Source: an uncultured Eubacteriales bacterium
GTDB taxonomy: Bacteria > Bacillota > Clostridia > Oscillospirales > Acutalibacteraceae
DNA length: 64,000 nucleotides
NCBI GenBank assembly: GCA_910577755.1
Contig: CAJTNL010000002.1
Location: forward strand, 62,001 to 126,000
Reading direction: 5' to 3'
A program made the position numbers and the translations under genes. Positions 61,904 to 64,000 of the stretch are shown piece by piece (the first letter of the stretch is position 1; each line of letters begins with the position of its first letter). The notes beneath the pieces were generated by a model. It saw only the letters and a list, made by a program, of their open reading frames with translations, ran no database searches and was not told the origin of the DNA.

Positions 61904-62785
61904 ATGTATTGTTCTTTTAAGTGTAAAAGAAACATATTTATTTTGTTTTGTATTTCTTTTTTTGTTATTTTGATTGGCGGTGGATTGGGAATACATACAG
62001 CCGTTAAGGCAGCGCAGGCAAATCAGGAAATGTCTGCAGGAATTAAACTACCAATCGTTATGTATCACAGTATACTAAAAGATAGCAAAAGACAAGGCAA
62101 ATATGTTATTTCCCCAGACATGTTAGAAAGAGATATAAAATATTTAAACGAAAATGGGTATACCCCTGTTTTTATGCAGGAAGTGATTGATTATGTTATA
62201 AATGGTCATCCTTTACCAGAAAAACCAATTGTGCTGTCATTTGATGATGGATATTATAACAACTATACCTATGCATATCCGTTGGCGCAGCAATACCATG
62301 CAAAAATTGTAATTGCGCCTATTATTGCACAAACAGAAAAGTATAGTGAAATGAAAGTTGAGAATGCAAACTATGGTCATATCACATGGGGGAAAATGAA
62401 AGAGATGGTAGAATCTGGTTATGTAGAGATTCAAAATCATACTTATGATTTACATTCCAGTAATAAAGAGCGCGTGGGTATTCAAAAGAGAAAAGGAGAA
62501 ACCGAGAGCGCTTATGAGCATCTAATTACGCAGGATATACAAATGGCACAAGATCAAATTCAAGCGCACATTGGTATCGTGCCAAATACCTTTGTCTATC
62601 CTTTTGGCGCTTTTTCTGACACTTCTGAAGATTATATTCGTAAATTAGGGTTTCAGTCTACGCTGACATGTGTAAGTCGTGTGAATATGCTGACAAATGA
62701 CCCAGAATGTTTATATGGTTTAGGACGCTATTTGCGCACCAACGAGAGTGACAGTCAAACTTTTTTTCAGAATATATTGGAGTAA
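61904..62785 (+). CDS. Polysaccharide deacetylase (membrane-anchored)
   Basis: About 293 residues. An N-terminal signal anchor (IFILFCISFFVILIGGGLGI) is followed by an extracellular NodB-type deacetylase domain. It shows LPIVMYHSI, SFDDGYYNNY (catalytic Asp and metal Asp), NHTYDLHS (metal His residues) and YPFGAFSD. Family members deacetylate peptidoglycan or other N-acetyl polymers. The ATG at 61904 with AAGGAG 9 nt upstream is chosen over ATG 61862. The amidase that follows suggests shared cell-wall work. Confidence 0.9.
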   Translation: MYCSFKCKRNIFILFCISFFVILIGGGLGIHTAVKAAQANQEMSAGIKLPIVMYHSILKDSKRQGKYVISPDMLERDIKYLNENGYTPVFMQEVIDYVINGHPLPEKPIVLSFDDGYYNNYTYAYPLAQQYHAKIVIAPIIAQTEKYSEMKVENANYGHITWGKMKEMVESGYVEIQNHTYDLHSSNKERVGIQKRKGETESAYEHLITQDIQMAQDQIQAHIGIVPNTFVYPFGAFSDTSEDYIRKLGFQSTLTCVSRVNMLTNDPECLYGLGRYLRTNESDSQTFFQNILE

Positions 62786-62846
62786 TCTGTTATTTTTGTT
62801 CCTAAAAGGAAAATGCAGCATATACTGTGGAAAAGGAGGATTTTAT

Positions 62847-63590
62847 ATGCCTAAAATATTTTTAAGCCCATCTTTGCAGCCTTTTAATGAGTATAGTGGC
62901 GGAGGCAATGAGCAGGAGTATATGAATAAAATTGCTGATGCTATGATTCCATATTTACGGACTAACGGTATTGTGTATACTAGAAATAAAATTGGGACCA
63001 ACGTGGGGCAGTCAATTCGTGATTCAAATGCAAATGATTATGATTTTCACCTTGCAATTCATTCTAATGCAGGACCGGAATCTTTAGCAGGTCAACTGCA
63101 GGGAACCGATGTATATTACTATACGGATAGTTCTTTTGGAAAAAGGGCTGCTCAAATTATAGCGGATAACTTTAAAGAGATTTATCCCAATCCGGATATG
63201 GTGAAAATTGTGTCGACCAAGACTTTGGCAGAGGTGACGAAAACTAATGCGCCGGCTGTGCTAATTGAAGTTGCGTACCATGATAATCCGGAAGATGCCG
63301 AGTGGATTCGCACGCATGTGCAGGAGATAGCTGCAAATTTGGTGAAGTCGTTAACTGAAATATTTGCCATTCCCTTTATTGCCATACCGCAGCTGGAGCG
63401 TAACGGAGTTGTTACAACACAAAGCACAGCTCTCAATATTCGCAGTAGACCTGACTTAAACGCTGCGATTGTCGGTCAGGCTCCAAAAGGGGCTTCTTTA
63501 AAAGTATTGGGAAAATGGCAAAACTGGTATGTGGTAAATTATCAAGGTACTGTAGGGTATGCTAGCAGCGATTATATTACTGTAACATAA
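62847..63590 (+). CDS. N-acetylmuramoyl-L-alanine amidase-like protein with SH3 domain
   Basis: About 247 residues. An Amidase_3-like domain (about 1-180) is followed by a bacterial SH3 domain (about 190-247; TTQSTALNIRSRPDLNAAIVGQ). The zinc-site His in FHLAIHSNAG and catalytic-type Glu in LIEVAYHDN are present. The usual first zinc His (in DPGHGG) is replaced by SPSLQPFNEY, and a Glu in GGNEQEYMNKI is conserved-looking. It has no signal peptide, which fits mother-cell or lytic use during sporulation more than export. ATG 62847 follows AAAGGAGG. Confidence 0.85.
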   Translation: MPKIFLSPSLQPFNEYSGGGNEQEYMNKIADAMIPYLRTNGIVYTRNKIGTNVGQSIRDSNANDYDFHLAIHSNAGPESLAGQLQGTDVYYYTDSSFGKRAAQIIADNFKEIYPNPDMVKIVSTKTLAEVTKTNAPAVLIEVAYHDNPEDAEWIRTHVQEIAANLVKSLTEIFAIPFIAIPQLERNGVVTTQSTALNIRSRPDLNAAIVGQAPKGASLKVLGKWQNWYVVNYQGTVGYASSDYITVT

Positions 63591-63647
63591 TGATAAAACG
63601 ATAAATCATCAGATTTTGGTATGTATATGGTGTATACGGGATTTTCA

Positions 63648-63676
63648 TTGATACTCAATACATTTCGTACTATAAT
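63648..63676 (+). promoter_or_regulatory. Promoter of ispD
   Basis: TTGATA (63648-63653), a 17-nt spacer, TATAAT (63671-63676), about 30 nt before the start codon. Confidence 0.75.
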
Positions 63677-63708
63677 AAAAAATAAGAATTGTGAAAAGTG
63701 GTGACGGA

Positions 63709-64000
63709 ATGCAAATATATTGCAGTGCTATTATTCCTGCAGCAGGAAATTCAACCCGAATGGGTATTGGAACATCGAAACAGTTTTTAAAGCTATTAGA
63801 AAAACCGGCTATTTCATATACATTATCTGCCTTGGAACAAGCCGATCAAGTATATGAAATTGTGCTTGTTTGTAGGGAAGAGGATCAGCGCCGATTTGAA
63901 AATTGTGTGAAAATTGCGGGTGTTACAAAACCGGTGCGTTTTGCTAGAGGAGGATGCACAAGGCAACAATCTGTTTGGACCGGTATACAGTTAGCTTCTG
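63709..64000 (+). CDS. ispD: 2-C-methyl-D-erythritol 4-phosphate cytidylyltransferase, 5' part
   Basis: Third step of the MEP isoprenoid pathway. The 97 visible residues show the nucleotidyltransferase opening SAIIPAAGNSTRMG (CTP loop with Gly/Arg), KQFLKLLEKPAISYTL, and RFARGGCTRQQSVWTGI, all typical of IspD. The gene runs off the right edge of the window. Its presence means the MEP rather than the mevalonate route. Confidence 0.93.
   Translation, partial: MQIYCSAIIPAAGNSTRMGIGTSKQFLKLLEKPAISYTLSALEQADQVYEIVLVCREEDQRRFENCVKIAGVTKPVRFARGGCTRQQSVWTGIQLAS

Overview
The window is AT-rich DNA from a low-GC, Gram-positive, endospore-forming anaerobe, most likely a Clostridia member (an Oscillospirales/Ruminococcaceae-like gut bacterium is my best guess, by inference only). 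The reasons are a FabK-type fatty-acid operon, class III fructose-1,6-bisphosphatase, single-chain pyruvate carboxylase, a CwlJ/GerQ spore-germination pair, Gram-positive style ribosome binding sites and consensus sigma-A promoters.

Layout. 0.4-10.65 kb is an eleven-gene type II fatty acid synthesis operon (accB-accC-accD-accA-fabH-fabK-flavin oxidoreductase-fabD-fabG-fabF-fabZ). It has one good promoter and a strong bidirectional terminator, but no acyl carrier protein gene. 11.0-15.4 kb is a minus-strand two-gene ABC exporter (FtsX/MacB-like permease with a huge Gln-rich coiled coil, plus ATPase). 15.5-16.2 kb holds tRNA-Asp and tRNA-Thr behind a perfect consensus promoter. They are followed at once by about 450 nt of strongly structured, apparently non-coding RNA. 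16.2-18.75 kb is an accessory, partly decayed patch: a type I toxin-like remnant, a frameshifted PadR regulator, an alpha/beta hydrolase, a frameshifted Cys-rich KTR-type ORF and strong terminators. 18.75-22.0 kb has an aminotransferase, asnS and tRNA-Ser. 22.3-27.8 kb is one giant secreted M6 metalloprotease with Ig-like, leucine-rich and four approximately 180-residue C-terminal repeats.

28.4-33.1 kb holds a P-type ATPase, pyrE, an unknown protein and the cwlJ-gerQ spore pair. 33.2-41 kb holds MltG, a SpaA-like repeat protein without an export signal, a FAD oxidoreductase with a Rieske domain, a fused ABC ATPase-permease and two small conserved-looking proteins. 41.4-54 kb holds pyruvate carboxylase, a FUSC-type membrane protein, ferritin, mutY, fabV (with a FapR-like operator on its promoter), a TraX-like protein, an iron-dependent alcohol dehydrogenase and a PHP phosphoesterase. 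54.1-64 kb contains an unannotated 45-residue double-glycine (bacteriocin-like) peptide gene, a thioesterase, an ABC exporter, cyclophilin, exonuclease III, fbp, a steroid-dehydrogenase-like SDR with an NTF2-like partner, a polysaccharide deacetylase, an atypical amidase and the start of ispD.

The two items I consider most worth following are the tRNA-linked structured RNA (about 15.716-16.19 kb) and the double-glycine peptide gene (54170-54307), which is too short for ordinary ORF calling. Everything here was read by eye; no homology or covariance search was run.
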